From: Oscillospiraceae bacterium
Lineage (GTDB): Bacteria; Bacillota; Clostridia; Oscillospirales; Oscillospiraceae
Assembly: GCA_017480395.1 (NCBI GenBank)
Contig: JAFVAS010000306.1
Coordinates: 1 to 9,613, forward strand
Reading direction: 5' to 3'
Length of the DNA: 9,613 nucleotides
The notes beneath the pieces were generated by a model. The model was not told where the DNA came from and did no database searches. It saw nothing but the letters and a program-made list of their open reading frames with translations. Below are positions 1-6,085 of the stretch, piece by piece. Positions within the stretch are counted from its first letter, which is position 1; each line of letters begins with the position of its first letter. The position numbers were made by a program, and so were the translations under genes.

Positions 1-330
1 ATCATCGTGCCCATCGCCACCGGCCTGATCTTGGGGCCCACCGGCGTTGTGGGTCTACTTGGCGGCGTGTCCGTCACCGGCTTCGCCATGGCCGTGTTCA
101 TGTCCAACGCCGGCGGCGCCTGGGACAATGCCAAGAAGTACATCGAAAGCGGCCACCACGGCGGCAAGGGCTCCGAGCAGCACAAGGCCGCCGTCGTGGG
201 CGATACCGTGGGCGACCCCTTCAAGGATACCTCCGGTCCGTCCCTGAACATCCTCATCAAGCTGTGCTCCACCGTGTCCATCGTGTTCTCCGGCCTGATC
301 CTGGCCTTCAACCTGATGAACATGCTGTAA
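1..330 (+). CDS. hppA: Membrane-bound ion-translocating pyrophosphatase, C-terminal end (partial)
   Basis: This is the last ~109 residues of an integral-membrane pyrophosphatase, which couples hydrolysis of pyrophosphate to pumping of H+ and/or Na+ across the cytoplasmic membrane. The 5' part lies outside the window. The reading frame is open from base 1 and ends at TAA 328-330. Family signatures are visible: a Gly-rich membrane helix, then the conserved GGAWDNAKKYIE stretch, then GDTVGDPFKDTSGPSLNILIK, which carries Asp and Lys residues of the pyrophosphate/Mg site, and a final hydrophobic helix ending NLMNML. The residues that decide K+ dependence and ion specificity lie upstream, so neither can be called. 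The gene is followed at once by a strong terminator and looks transcriptionally separate from the rest of the window. Energy saving through pyrophosphate is common in anaerobic fermenters, which fits the neighbourhood, but no direct functional link to the operon is evident. Confidence 0.96.
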   Translation: MIVPIATGLILGPTGVVGLLGGVSVTGFAMAVFMSNAGGAWDNAKKYIESGHHGGKGSEQHKAAVVGDTVGDPFKDTSGPSLNILIKLCSTVSIVFSGLILAFNLMNML

Positions 331-349
331 GGCACACTTCCGCACCTTC

Positions 350-382
350 GTTCCCCCGCCCGCCGGCGGGGGAACTTTTTTT
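350..382 (+). terminator. Rho-independent terminator of hppA
   Basis: A perfect 11-bp stem (350-360 pairing with 365-375, starting GTTCCCCC) with a 4-nt loop is followed directly by seven T residues (376-382). It begins 19 nt after the hppA stop codon. This is a classic intrinsic terminator for the plus strand. Confidence 0.93.
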
Positions 383-533
383 GCCCGCAGGCGAGAGGAG
401 AAGGGAAGGCTTTCGACGAGAGGGCTCCGTCATGACGCATATTTCTGTTCAAAAGCGCCGCAAAGCGCGGGGACCATCGGGGAGAAAGGAGCGGCCCGCC
501 CTCAAACAGGCGGGACAGTTGCCTGGCAATCAC

Positions 534-577
534 GCCGCAGCCGACGGCGGCTTCGGGGGCTTTCCCCGAACTGCGGC
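534..577. repeat. Compound stem-loop with internal bulge
   Basis: The outer arms GCCGCAG (534-540) and CTGCGGC (571-577) pair perfectly. They stack directly on an inner stem, TTCGGGG (552-558) with CCCCGAA (564-570), closed by a 5-nt loop. The 11-nt stretch 541-551 is left as a one-sided bulge. No T-run follows on either strand, so it does not look like an ordinary terminator. Confidence 0.5.
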
Positions 578-644
578 CATCATCGCTTCCTTCCTCGACC
601 GGTCAGCGAGGGGAGTTGGGCCCGCTGGGCATGAACGACGACTC

Positions 645-692
645 AAAGGGAAACGAGGCGCGGCCCTCAAGGGGCGCGCCTCGTTTCCCTTT
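645..692 (-). terminator. Long perfect hairpin, probable terminator of the regulator transcript
   Basis: Arms 645-662 and 675-692 form an 18-bp perfect stem (outer end AAAGGGAAACGAGG paired with its complement). After a G-G mismatch there are three more pairs and a TCAA loop. The arm ends are AAA/TTT, so each strand has a short T tract at the 3' side of the stem, but no long U-tail follows. Its place about 150 nt downstream of the convergent regulator's stop codon makes terminator or transcript-end protection the simplest role. The strand is given for the gene it would serve; the hairpin itself is symmetrical. Confidence 0.5.
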
Positions 693-839
693 ATGAAAGC
701 TCCGTGTGCAGCTTGGATGCCCCGCCGGGCCCTCCGCCTCCGTTTTGGTCCCAAGGCAGGAGCCGCCCGGCCGGCGAAGGGGCGCCGCCCGCTCCTCAGA
801 AGCGGTGCGCCGCCGTGTTTCGCCATCCCGCTGTACTCC

Positions 840-2273
840 TTAGGGCAGCGCCTCCGGCTCATACTTTTCCGTGAACTGCTTGCGCCGCCGCTGGAAGGTG
901 GCGGGGGACATCTGCAAGTGCCGGGCCGCGTCCCGGATGTTGCCGTACTGCTCATAGTATAGGTTCAGATACCGCAGCTCTGTCCGTTCCAGCAGCTCCG
1001 TCAGGTCTAAGTCTTCGCCGGAAAAGCCGGTAGGTTGGGGGATCTGCCGGTCTCCGGGAAGCAGCTCCGGCTGGATCACGTCCCCATCCGTCATGATGAC
1101 CGCCTGCTCCACGGCGTTTTTCAGCTGACGGACGTTGCCTTCCCACGCGTTGTTCAGCAGAACGAAGCAGGCGGTGGGAGAGAATTTTTTGTGAAAGCCG
1201 TACTTTTCATTGTAGTGGGCCAGGAAGCTCTGGGCCAGGGGAATGATGTCGTTTTTTCGCTCCCGCAGCGGGGGGATGTGGATGGGCACCACATTGAGCC
1301 GGTAGTACAGATCTTCCCGAAATTTCTTCTGCCGGGTCATTTCCAGCAGGTCCCGGTTGGTGGCAGTGATGACCCGCACATCCGTGGTGACGGGGCTACT
1401 GCCGCCTACCCGCAAAAAGGTGTGGCTTTGGAGCACGTGGAGCAACCGGGTCTGCATATTGAGGGACAGCTCTCCAATCTCGTCCAGGAAAATGGTGCCT
1501 CCGTCCGCCATCTCGAAGAGGCCGGGCTTGACCTTGCTGCCGGCGCCGGTGAAGGCGTGGCCCTCGTGGCCGAAGAGCTCACTTTCAAAGAGGGACTCCG
1601 TGATGGCGCCGCAGTTGATGGACACGAATTTCTGCCCGGAGCGGTGGCTGTTGGCGTGGATAAAGCGGGCCAGCTCGTCCTTGCCCACGCCGGTCTCGCC
1701 CAAAATCAGCACAGTGGAGTCCACCTTGGCTACCCTGGCCGCCAGGGCCAGCACCTTTAGCATCTCCCGATCCTGGACCACCAGGTTTCCCTTTTGGGGG
1801 TTCTGGGCCCGGATAGCGTCCAGCTCCGCCAGGTACCGGTCGTTCAGGGCCTGCACCTCGGTCAGCTGACTCTGGAGGCGGCTGATCTCGTCCAGATCCC
1901 GGTCATTACAGATAAAAAACTCGATCTCCCCATTCTCATCCCGCACCGGCTTGCAGGATACGTGGGCGCTGCGTCCCGTGCGGTAAAAGGTCTGCACGAT
2001 GGTGTGGGGCTCCCCGGTCTGGGCCACGATGGCGCCGCAGGACTCGGAGATCAGGTGCTTTTGCACCAGCTCCGCCACCGGCACGCCCACCAGCTCCTCC
2101 CGATTGATGCCGGTGAGCACCTCATAGGCCCGATTCACCCGGATGGTCACCAGGTTTCGATCCGAAATTTGAATGGCGTCCGTGGAGTTTTCTACGAAGG
2201 CATCCAGCACCCGGCAGGTCTCCTGAAGCTCCAGCAGGGCGGCATCGGCCGCCTTTGCCGCATCGCGTCCCAT
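840..2273 (-). CDS. PAS-domain sigma-54-dependent transcriptional activator (bacterial enhancer-binding protein)
   Basis: This 477-aa cytoplasmic protein should bind DNA upstream of a -24/-12 promoter and use ATP hydrolysis to open sigma-54 RNA polymerase. Domains in order: a PAS sensor (about 23-130), a short coiled-coil-like linker (about 127-155), an AAA+ domain with Walker A GETGVGKD (192-199), a GAFTGA-type loop (239-244), Walker B IFLDEIGE (261-268, Asp264/Glu265), sensor I TATNRDL (303-309) and the arginine region REDLYYRL (319-326), then a Fis-type helix-turn-helix (about 445-466). The loop reads HAFTGA, with His239 in place of the usual Gly. ATG 2273 was chosen because GAGGTGA (complement of 2281-2287) lies 7 nt upstream; a further 50 codons are open but would run into the promoter region. 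It is divergent from the abfT operon, whose promoter is a perfect sigma-54 match, so it is very likely that operon's activator. The PAS ligand is unknown; a C4 hydroxy acid or semialdehyde is a guess. Confidence 0.95.
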   Translation of the reverse strand: MGRDAAKAADAALLELQETCRVLDAFVENSTDAIQISDRNLVTIRVNRAYEVLTGINREELVGVPVAELVQKHLISESCGAIVAQTGEPHTIVQTFYRTGRSAHVSCKPVRDENGEIEFFICNDRDLDEISRLQSQLTEVQALNDRYLAELDAIRAQNPQKGNLVVQDREMLKVLALAARVAKVDSTVLILGETGVGKDELARFIHANSHRSGQKFVSINCGAITESLFESELFGHEGHAFTGAGSKVKPGLFEMADGGTIFLDEIGELSLNMQTRLLHVLQSHTFLRVGGSSPVTTDVRVITATNRDLLEMTRQKKFREDLYYRLNVVPIHIPPLRERKNDIIPLAQSFLAHYNEKYGFHKKFSPTACFVLLNNAWEGNVRQLKNAVEQAVIMTDGDVIQPELLPGDRQIPQPTGFSGEDLDLTELLERTELRYLNLYYEQYGNIRDAARHLQMSPATFQRRRKQFTEKYEPEALP

Positions 2274-2321
2274 TTTTGATTCACCTCTTTTGTCGATTCT
2301 GCGCAGATATATCTCGATTTT

Positions 2322-2347
2322 GGCGAAAATTCCCGAAAAATTTTGCC
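2322..2347 (-). other. Small hairpin in the regulator's 5' leader
   Basis: GGC plus AAAATT (2322-2331, with G2325 bulged) pairs with AATTTTGCC (2339-2347), giving 9 bp around a 7-nt loop. It would lie in the leader RNA between the predicted regulator start site near 2381 and its ATG at 2273. It is AT-rich and only moderately stable, and its function is unknown. Confidence 0.3.
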
Positions 2348-2387
2348 TGTTTTTCACAAGAGAAAAGAGGAAGAATTGGCTATATCT

Positions 2388-2416
2388 AATACACCACAAA
2401 AGAGTGACCCTGTCAA
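2388..2416 (-). promoter_or_regulatory. Sigma-A-type promoter of the regulator gene
   Basis: Read on the minus strand, a perfect -35 TTGACA (complement of 2411-2416) is followed after 17 bp by TGTATT (complement of 2388-2393), a 4/6 match to the -10 consensus. This predicts a start near 2381 and a leader of about 108 nt before the regulator ATG. The weak -10 would suit low basal expression of an activator. Confidence 0.55.
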
Positions 2417-2463
2417 GTCTCATATTTGAAACTGAAAAGCCAAAGAAATCCCGAATTTGAGAC
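2417..2463. repeat. Inverted repeat in the divergent control region
   Basis: GTCTCATATTTG (2417-2428) and CGAATTTGAGAC (2452-2463) are inverted copies matching at 10 of 12 positions, about 35 bp apart centre to centre. The left arm directly abuts the regulator's -35 element, and the pair lies about 190-235 bp upstream of the predicted operon start. It is a candidate activator-binding site with possible autoregulation, but the pair could also be fortuitous. Confidence 0.35.
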
Positions 2464-2588
2464 AGCTGCGAGAGAAAAAAGCAAAAACAGACAAAAACCG
2501 GGCAGATATTTTGCTGAATTTTAGCGAAAACAGGCAGGCAGATTCTACAAAACAGTGTGGATATTCTTGTTGGAAACTGACAAAATTT

Positions 2589-2602
2589 TCACGATATTGT
2601 GA
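2589..2602. promoter_or_regulatory. Near-palindromic operator-like site upstream of the sigma-54 promoter
   Basis: TCACGATATTGTGA is a 14-bp palindrome with one mismatched pair. It is centred about 57 bp upstream of the predicted sigma-54 start. This spacing could suit an activator, a bending protein or a repressor. No specific regulator is recognised from the motif alone. Confidence 0.35.
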
Positions 2603-2626
2603 TTTTTTAGACGAATTCGCGCTGTT

Positions 2627-2642
2627 TGGCACGATAATTGCT
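2627..2642 (+). promoter_or_regulatory. Sigma-54 (-24/-12) promoter of the abf-dct operon
   Basis: TGGCAC (2627-2632), a 5-nt spacer and TTGCT (2638-2642) match the sigma-54 consensus TGGCAC-N5-TTGCW without a mismatch. The GG and GC doublets are at the required spacing. The start site is predicted near 2652, giving a leader of about 88 nt before abfT. It faces the operon and is divergent from a gene for a sigma-54 activator, which independently supports it. Confidence 0.9.
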
Positions 2643-2666
2643 TATTTGTTTTCCTGAGAGGACATT

Positions 2667-2688
2667 GGACGGCCGGGCCCTGCCGCCC
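2667..2688 (+). other. GC-rich hairpin in the abfT leader
   Basis: GGACGGC (2667-2673) pairs with GCCGCCC (2682-2688) with one A-C mismatch, around the 8-nt loop CGGGCCCT. It is a compact GC island in otherwise AT-rich DNA and would lie about 15 nt into the transcript from the sigma-54 promoter. No T-run follows, so it is not a terminator. A 5'-end stabilising role is possible. Confidence 0.35.
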
Positions 2689-2692
2689 ATCC

Positions 2693-2721
2693 TTGACAAA
2701 AAAGTAACGATCTTTTAGAAT
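2693..2721 (+). promoter_or_regulatory. Sigma-A-like promoter overlapping the abfT translation-start region
   Basis: TTGACA (2693-2698), a 17-bp spacer and TAGAAT (2716-2721, 5/6 match) give a near-consensus housekeeping promoter. The predicted start, about 2728, falls inside the abfT Shine-Dalgarno sequence AGGAGG (2726-2731), leaving only about 12 nt of leader. If used, it would give a transcript with a clipped ribosome site. It may be a real basal promoter or a chance match in AT-rich sequence. Confidence 0.4.
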
Positions 2722-2739
2722 TTTTAGGAGGTAATGACA

Positions 2740-4044
2740 ATGGCGTCTTGGCAGGAGATCTATCGCTCCCGGCTGACCACGGCGGAGGAGGCGGTCACCC
2801 ACATCCCCAACAACTGCCGTGTGTTCTTCGGGCATGCCGCCAACGAGCCCCCCGTGCTGGTGGACGCGCTGGTGAAAAACTACCAGCAGTATGAAAACGT
2901 GGAGATCTGCCACTGGGTCCCCATGGGCACCGGCGAGTACACCCACCCCGAATATGCCGGACACTTCCATTATAACGGCCTGTTCCTGGGCGGCGTGACC
3001 CGTCAGTGCGTCAAGGAGGGCCGGGGCGACTACACTCCCTTCTTCTATCATCAGTCCACCCGCTTCTTCTCTGACGGCACCTTCCCTATCGATGTTGTGC
3101 TGGTGTCCGTGACCCCGCCGGACAAGAATGGCTACGTGAATCTGGGCGTCAGCGTAGGCGGCACCCTGCCGGCCTGCAAGAACGCAAAGATCGTCATCGC
3201 CCAAGTCAATGACCAGCTGCCCCGCACCATGGGCGACGGCTTTTTGAAGGTCTCTGAGATCGACTACTTCGTGGAGGCGTCCACCCCTCTGCCGGAGGGC
3301 GGCGCCGGTGTGGTGACCCCGGAGCTGGACGCCATCGGCAAAAACATCGCAAGCCTGGTGGAGGACGGCTCCACCCTCCAGCTGGGCATCGGCGCCATTC
3401 CCGACGCGGTTTTGAGCTACCTGGGCGACCGGAAGGACCTGGGCATCCACTCCGAAATGTTCTCCGACGGCGTGGTGGACCTGTACCAGAAGGGCGTGGT
3501 CACCGGCGCCAACAAGACCTTGGACAAGGGCAAGATGGTGGCCGCCTTCCTCATGGGCTCCAAAAAGCTCTATGACTTCGTGGACGACAATCCGGACGTG
3601 CTCATGCGCCGGGTGGACTACGTGAACAACCCCGCCGTCATTTGCCAGAACCCCAAGGTGGTGGCCATCAACTCCTGCCTCCAGGTGGACTTTAACGGGC
3701 AGGTGAACTCCGAGTCCATGGGCGCCACCCAGTTCTCCGGCATCGGCGGCCAGCTGGACTATGTCCGCGGCGCTGCCATGTGCCCGGACGGCAAGGCTAT
3801 CCTGGCCATGCCCTCCACCGCCAAGCACGGCGAGATCTCCCGCATCGTGCCCGTTTTCCCGGAGGGCACCACCGTCACCACCACCCGCACCGACGTGCAC
3901 TATATCGTCACGGAGTACGGCATCGCCAATCTCCGGGGCAAGAGCCTGCGCCAGCGGGCCAGGCTCCTCATCGACATCGCGCACCCCAAGTTCAGAGAGC
4001 AGCTCTGGGAAGAATTTGAAAAGCGTTACGGCAAGGAGGGCTGA
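2740..4044 (+). CDS. abfT: 4-hydroxybutyrate CoA-transferase
   Basis: This 434-aa cytoplasmic enzyme of the acetyl-CoA hydrolase/transferase family moves CoA from acetyl-CoA (or butyryl-CoA) to 4-hydroxybutyrate. Residue by residue it resembles my recollection of C. aminobutyricum AbfT, from the N-terminal W..IY.-R stretch and EPPVLV (36-41) to the C-terminal VTEYGIA..-GKSL block. Other signatures are SPPD-like TPPDKNGY (125-132), the CoA-binding LQLGIGAIPDAVL (213-225), and the catalytic Glu239 in GIHSEMFSDGVVDL, which in this family forms the glutamyl-CoA thioester. Length is normal. ATG 2740 was chosen over the in-frame ATG 2734 because AGGAGG (2726-2731) is 8 nt from the former and only 2 nt from the latter, and because the homologue's N-terminus aligns there. 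It is the first gene of the operon, preceded by a sigma-54 promoter. The crotonase-like gene follows 6 nt after the stop. Confidence 0.95.
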   Translation: MASWQEIYRSRLTTAEEAVTHIPNNCRVFFGHAANEPPVLVDALVKNYQQYENVEICHWVPMGTGEYTHPEYAGHFHYNGLFLGGVTRQCVKEGRGDYTPFFYHQSTRFFSDGTFPIDVVLVSVTPPDKNGYVNLGVSVGGTLPACKNAKIVIAQVNDQLPRTMGDGFLKVSEIDYFVEASTPLPEGGAGVVTPELDAIGKNIASLVEDGSTLQLGIGAIPDAVLSYLGDRKDLGIHSEMFSDGVVDLYQKGVVTGANKTLDKGKMVAAFLMGSKKLYDFVDDNPDVLMRRVDYVNNPAVICQNPKVVAINSCLQVDFNGQVNSESMGATQFSGIGGQLDYVRGAAMCPDGKAILAMPSTAKHGEISRIVPVFPEGTTVTTTRTDVHYIVTEYGIANLRGKSLRQRARLLIDIAHPKFREQLWEEFEKRYGKEG

Positions 4045-4050
4045 ACCATC

Positions 4051-4860
4051 ATGGCAAAGAGAACCATCGACACCATCAAGGACCACAAGCTGGAGCAGGT
4101 GTTCCTCTCCGTGGAGGACCACATCGCCTATATGACGCTCCACAATCCCCCGGTGAATGCCGCCAGCGGCACCGTGCAGGAGGAGATCCTCCTCATCTGC
4201 GACTACATCAACCACGATGATGACATCTGGGTCACCATCATGCACTCCGATCTCAAGACCTTCTGTGTGGGCGTGGACATCAAGCGCTTCTACCAGAGCA
4301 TCCTGGACAAGGACGTGACCAACACCCAGGAGGTCTATTACGACGGCGCCCAGGCCCTCTATGAGCTGCGGGTCCCCCTGATCTGCGCGGTCCACGGCCA
4401 CTGCCTGGGCGGCGGACTGTGCTACCCCGCCGGAGCGGACATCTCCATCGCTGTGAAGGGCACCCTCTTCGGTGCACCGGAGGCCAAGCTCAGCGTGGTG
4501 GGCGGCAGCGGACATCTGGCCCGCATCATCCCGCCCATGATCCAGCGGGACATGAGCTACTGCGGCACCTTCATCACCGCGGAGGAGCTCCGCGACCGCT
4601 TCGGCGGCGTGACCGAGGTGGTGGACACCCTGGATGACCTGATGCCCGCCGCTGTCGCCAAGGCCAAGGAGCTTTGCAAACGGGGCCCCCTGGTGCTGCG
4701 CTATCTCAAGGCCTGTATGAACGAACAGGAGGACTTCCAGATCCACCGCAAGGACGAGGCCGAGGTCACCTACACCCGCTATATGGCCCGCCACGCCGAC
4801 TTCAAGGAGGGCGTGAGCGCATTCTTGGAAAAGTGGGAGCCCGAATACAAAGGCTGCTGA
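4051..4860 (+). CDS. Crotonase-fold (enoyl-CoA hydratase/isomerase family) protein with an altered active site
   Basis: A 269-aa cytoplasmic protein of typical superfamily length. The oxyanion-hole segments are present: KTFCVGVDIKRF (69-80), matching the usual KAFAAGADI, and HGHCLGGG (115-122). Against mammalian enoyl-CoA hydratase, the second catalytic glutamate is kept as Glu144 in FGAPE. The first, normally in GGGCELAMM, is replaced by Cys124 in GGGLCYPAG. Classic hydratases use both, so simple crotonyl-CoA hydration is doubtful. Superfamily members with a single glutamate include delta3,delta2-enoyl-CoA isomerases, so vinylacetyl-CoA/crotonyl-CoA isomerisation is a reasonable guess; a hydrolase-like role is another. 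The start is ATG 4051 with AAGGAGG (4033-4039) upstream, overlapping the end of abfT. It sits between abfT and the transporter genes, so a CoA-thioester intermediate of 4-hydroxybutyrate metabolism is the likely substrate. Family is certain; reaction is not. Confidence 0.88.
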   Translation: MAKRTIDTIKDHKLEQVFLSVEDHIAYMTLHNPPVNAASGTVQEEILLICDYINHDDDIWVTIMHSDLKTFCVGVDIKRFYQSILDKDVTNTQEVYYDGAQALYELRVPLICAVHGHCLGGGLCYPAGADISIAVKGTLFGAPEAKLSVVGGSGHLARIIPPMIQRDMSYCGTFITAEELRDRFGGVTEVVDTLDDLMPAAVAKAKELCKRGPLVLRYLKACMNEQEDFQIHRKDEAEVTYTRYMARHADFKEGVSAFLEKWEPEYKGC

Positions 4861-4935
4861 AGCCGAACAGAAGACTCCATAGAAGCTGGCGTCTCTTGTA
4901 CCTATTCACAACATAAAGGAAAACGGAGGTAAAAC

Positions 4936-6027
4936 ATGAAAAACATCGTCACCAAGATCCTGGCAGCCACCATGGCACTGGTCATCGTGCTGTCCCTGTG
5001 TGCCTGCGGCGGCTCCGGCAGCGGCTCCGGCGCCGCGTCCGGCGGCTCCGCCTCTTCCGCCGGCGACGGCAAGGTCTACACCTGGCGCCTGCAGAGCAAC
5101 TACGCCCTGGACACCCTGGAAGGCGACATGGCCAAGAACCTGAAAGAGTCCGTGGAGCGGGCTACCAACGGCCGCCTCCGGATCGAGTTGTACGAGCCCG
5201 GCGCCCTGTGCCAGGCCAGCGACATCGTGACCTACCTCTCCCAGAACGCCTTTGACTGCGCTGTGATCTTCGGCTCCACTTACTCCGGCGCCATCCCCGA
5301 GGCGGACCTGGGCTGCGGCCTTCCTTTTGCCTGGGAGAGCTCCTCCGAGATCTATGACTGCATGGAGAACTACGGGCTGCTGGACGTGATCCAGGAGGCC
5401 TATGGCGAGCTGGGCATCAAGTACTACTGGAACGCTCATGAGCCCAACTACAACACCCTTGCCAACTTCAAGGTCAACAGCGTTGCTGACTATGCCGGCA
5501 AGAAGATCCGCGCCCTGGGCGTGTGGGGCGACTACTATGCCGCTATCGGCGCCTCCCCCGTGAACATCCCCGGCACTGAGGTCTATCAGGCTCTGCAGCT
5601 GGGCACCATCGACGGCGCCCACTATGGCTGGTCTGCCCTCAGCGACGCCAACAACATCCGCGAGGTGGCGGACTACGCCATCTGCCCGTCCCTGTGCTAC
5701 TGCCAGATGGCCACCATCGTCAGCGAGAAGAGCCTGGAGGCCCTGCCTGACGACCTGCGGGATCTGGTGGACGAGACTATCCGCCTTGCCAACATCGGCG
5801 TCATCGGCCAGGCTCACGTGGCCGGCACCGAGCAGAGCGTCCGCGACGCCGTGAACGGCGGCTACGTGGAGCTGGTGGAGCTGCCCGACAACGTGGTCGC
5901 CGAGCTGCGCAAGATCGCTATCACCCAGGTCTGGGAGCAGCTGGCCTCCAAGAGCGAGCGCATGGCCCGCGGCATCGAGATCATCAAGCAGCAGCAGCGC
6001 GACTACGGCCGGGATGTGGATTACTGA
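4936..6027 (+). CDS. dctP: TRAP transporter solute-binding lipoprotein (DctP family)
   Basis: This 363-aa extracytoplasmic receptor captures an organic anion and delivers it to the DctQ-DctM membrane complex. It begins with a lipoprotein signal peptide: a Lys-containing n-region, a hydrophobic core and the lipobox L21-C-A-C24, so Cys24 should be lipidated. A Gly/Ser-rich tether (25-46) then leads to the DctP fold from about residue 47. The family core is clear: GKKIRALG, with Arg192 as the expected carboxylate-binding arginine, then P-x3-PGTEVYQALQLGTIDG (208-227) and the following W232. ATG 4936 has GGAGGT 5 nt upstream. It lies 75 nt downstream of the crotonase gene with no terminator between them. 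The binding-site arginine indicates a carboxylate ligand; context suggests 4-hydroxybutyrate or a similar C4 acid, but sequence alone cannot identify it. A strong hairpin follows the gene. Confidence 0.95.
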   Translation: MKNIVTKILAATMALVIVLSLCACGGSGSGSGAASGGSASSAGDGKVYTWRLQSNYALDTLEGDMAKNLKESVERATNGRLRIELYEPGALCQASDIVTYLSQNAFDCAVIFGSTYSGAIPEADLGCGLPFAWESSSEIYDCMENYGLLDVIQEAYGELGIKYYWNAHEPNYNTLANFKVNSVADYAGKKIRALGVWGDYYAAIGASPVNIPGTEVYQALQLGTIDGAHYGWSALSDANNIREVADYAICPSLCYCQMATIVSEKSLEALPDDLRDLVDETIRLANIGVIGQAHVAGTEQSVRDAVNGGYVELVELPDNVVAELRKIAITQVWEQLASKSERMARGIEIIKQQQRDYGRDVDY

Positions 6028-6085
6028 GCCCGCTAAAGAGCAAATTTCCGATACGATCCCTGACTGACATCTGACCAAACGGCGC

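Larger units (their letters stand above)
383..839. other. Gene-free, hairpin-rich convergent intergenic region
   Basis: About 457 nt lie between the hppA terminator and the stop codon of the convergent regulator gene. I see no credible gene. Frames stay open here because the sequence is GC-rich, but none has recognisable protein motifs or a good ribosome binding site. What it holds is structure: a 6-bp stem (495-500/509-514), a two-part stem (534-540/571-577 stacked on 552-558/564-570) and an 18-bp hairpin (645-662/675-692). No tRNA or recognised ncRNA fold was seen. It may contain the 3' end of the regulator transcript or an unrecognised structured RNA. Confidence 0.6.

Noticed and set aside
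383..839. Possible riboswitch, tRNA or known large ncRNA in the convergent region
   Set aside because: I looked for cloverleaf ends, cobalamin-type and other conserved boxes and found none I could support; only generic hairpins remain.
264..962. Plus-strand open frame running from the end of hppA across the intergenic region into the regulator gene
   Set aside because: It runs through the hppA terminator and hairpins, overlaps two solid genes in other frames, and translates to Arg/Pro/Ala-rich sequence without motifs.
2274..2423. N-terminal extension of the regulator by 50 codons
   Set aside because: The extension lies in AT-rich DNA holding a promoter, lacks a ribosome site, and the ATG at 2273 has GAGGTGA at good spacing.
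2734..2739. ATG 2734 as the abfT start
   Set aside because: It is only 2 nt from AGGAGG, whereas ATG 2740 has an 8-nt spacing and matches the homologue's N-terminus.
2545..4794. Minus-strand open frame of about 749 codons opposite abfT and the crotonase gene
   Set aside because: It mirrors the GC-rich codon pattern of two clearly homologous plus-strand genes, has a composition rich in His/Gly/Val/Asp typical of antisense frames, and shows no domain motif.
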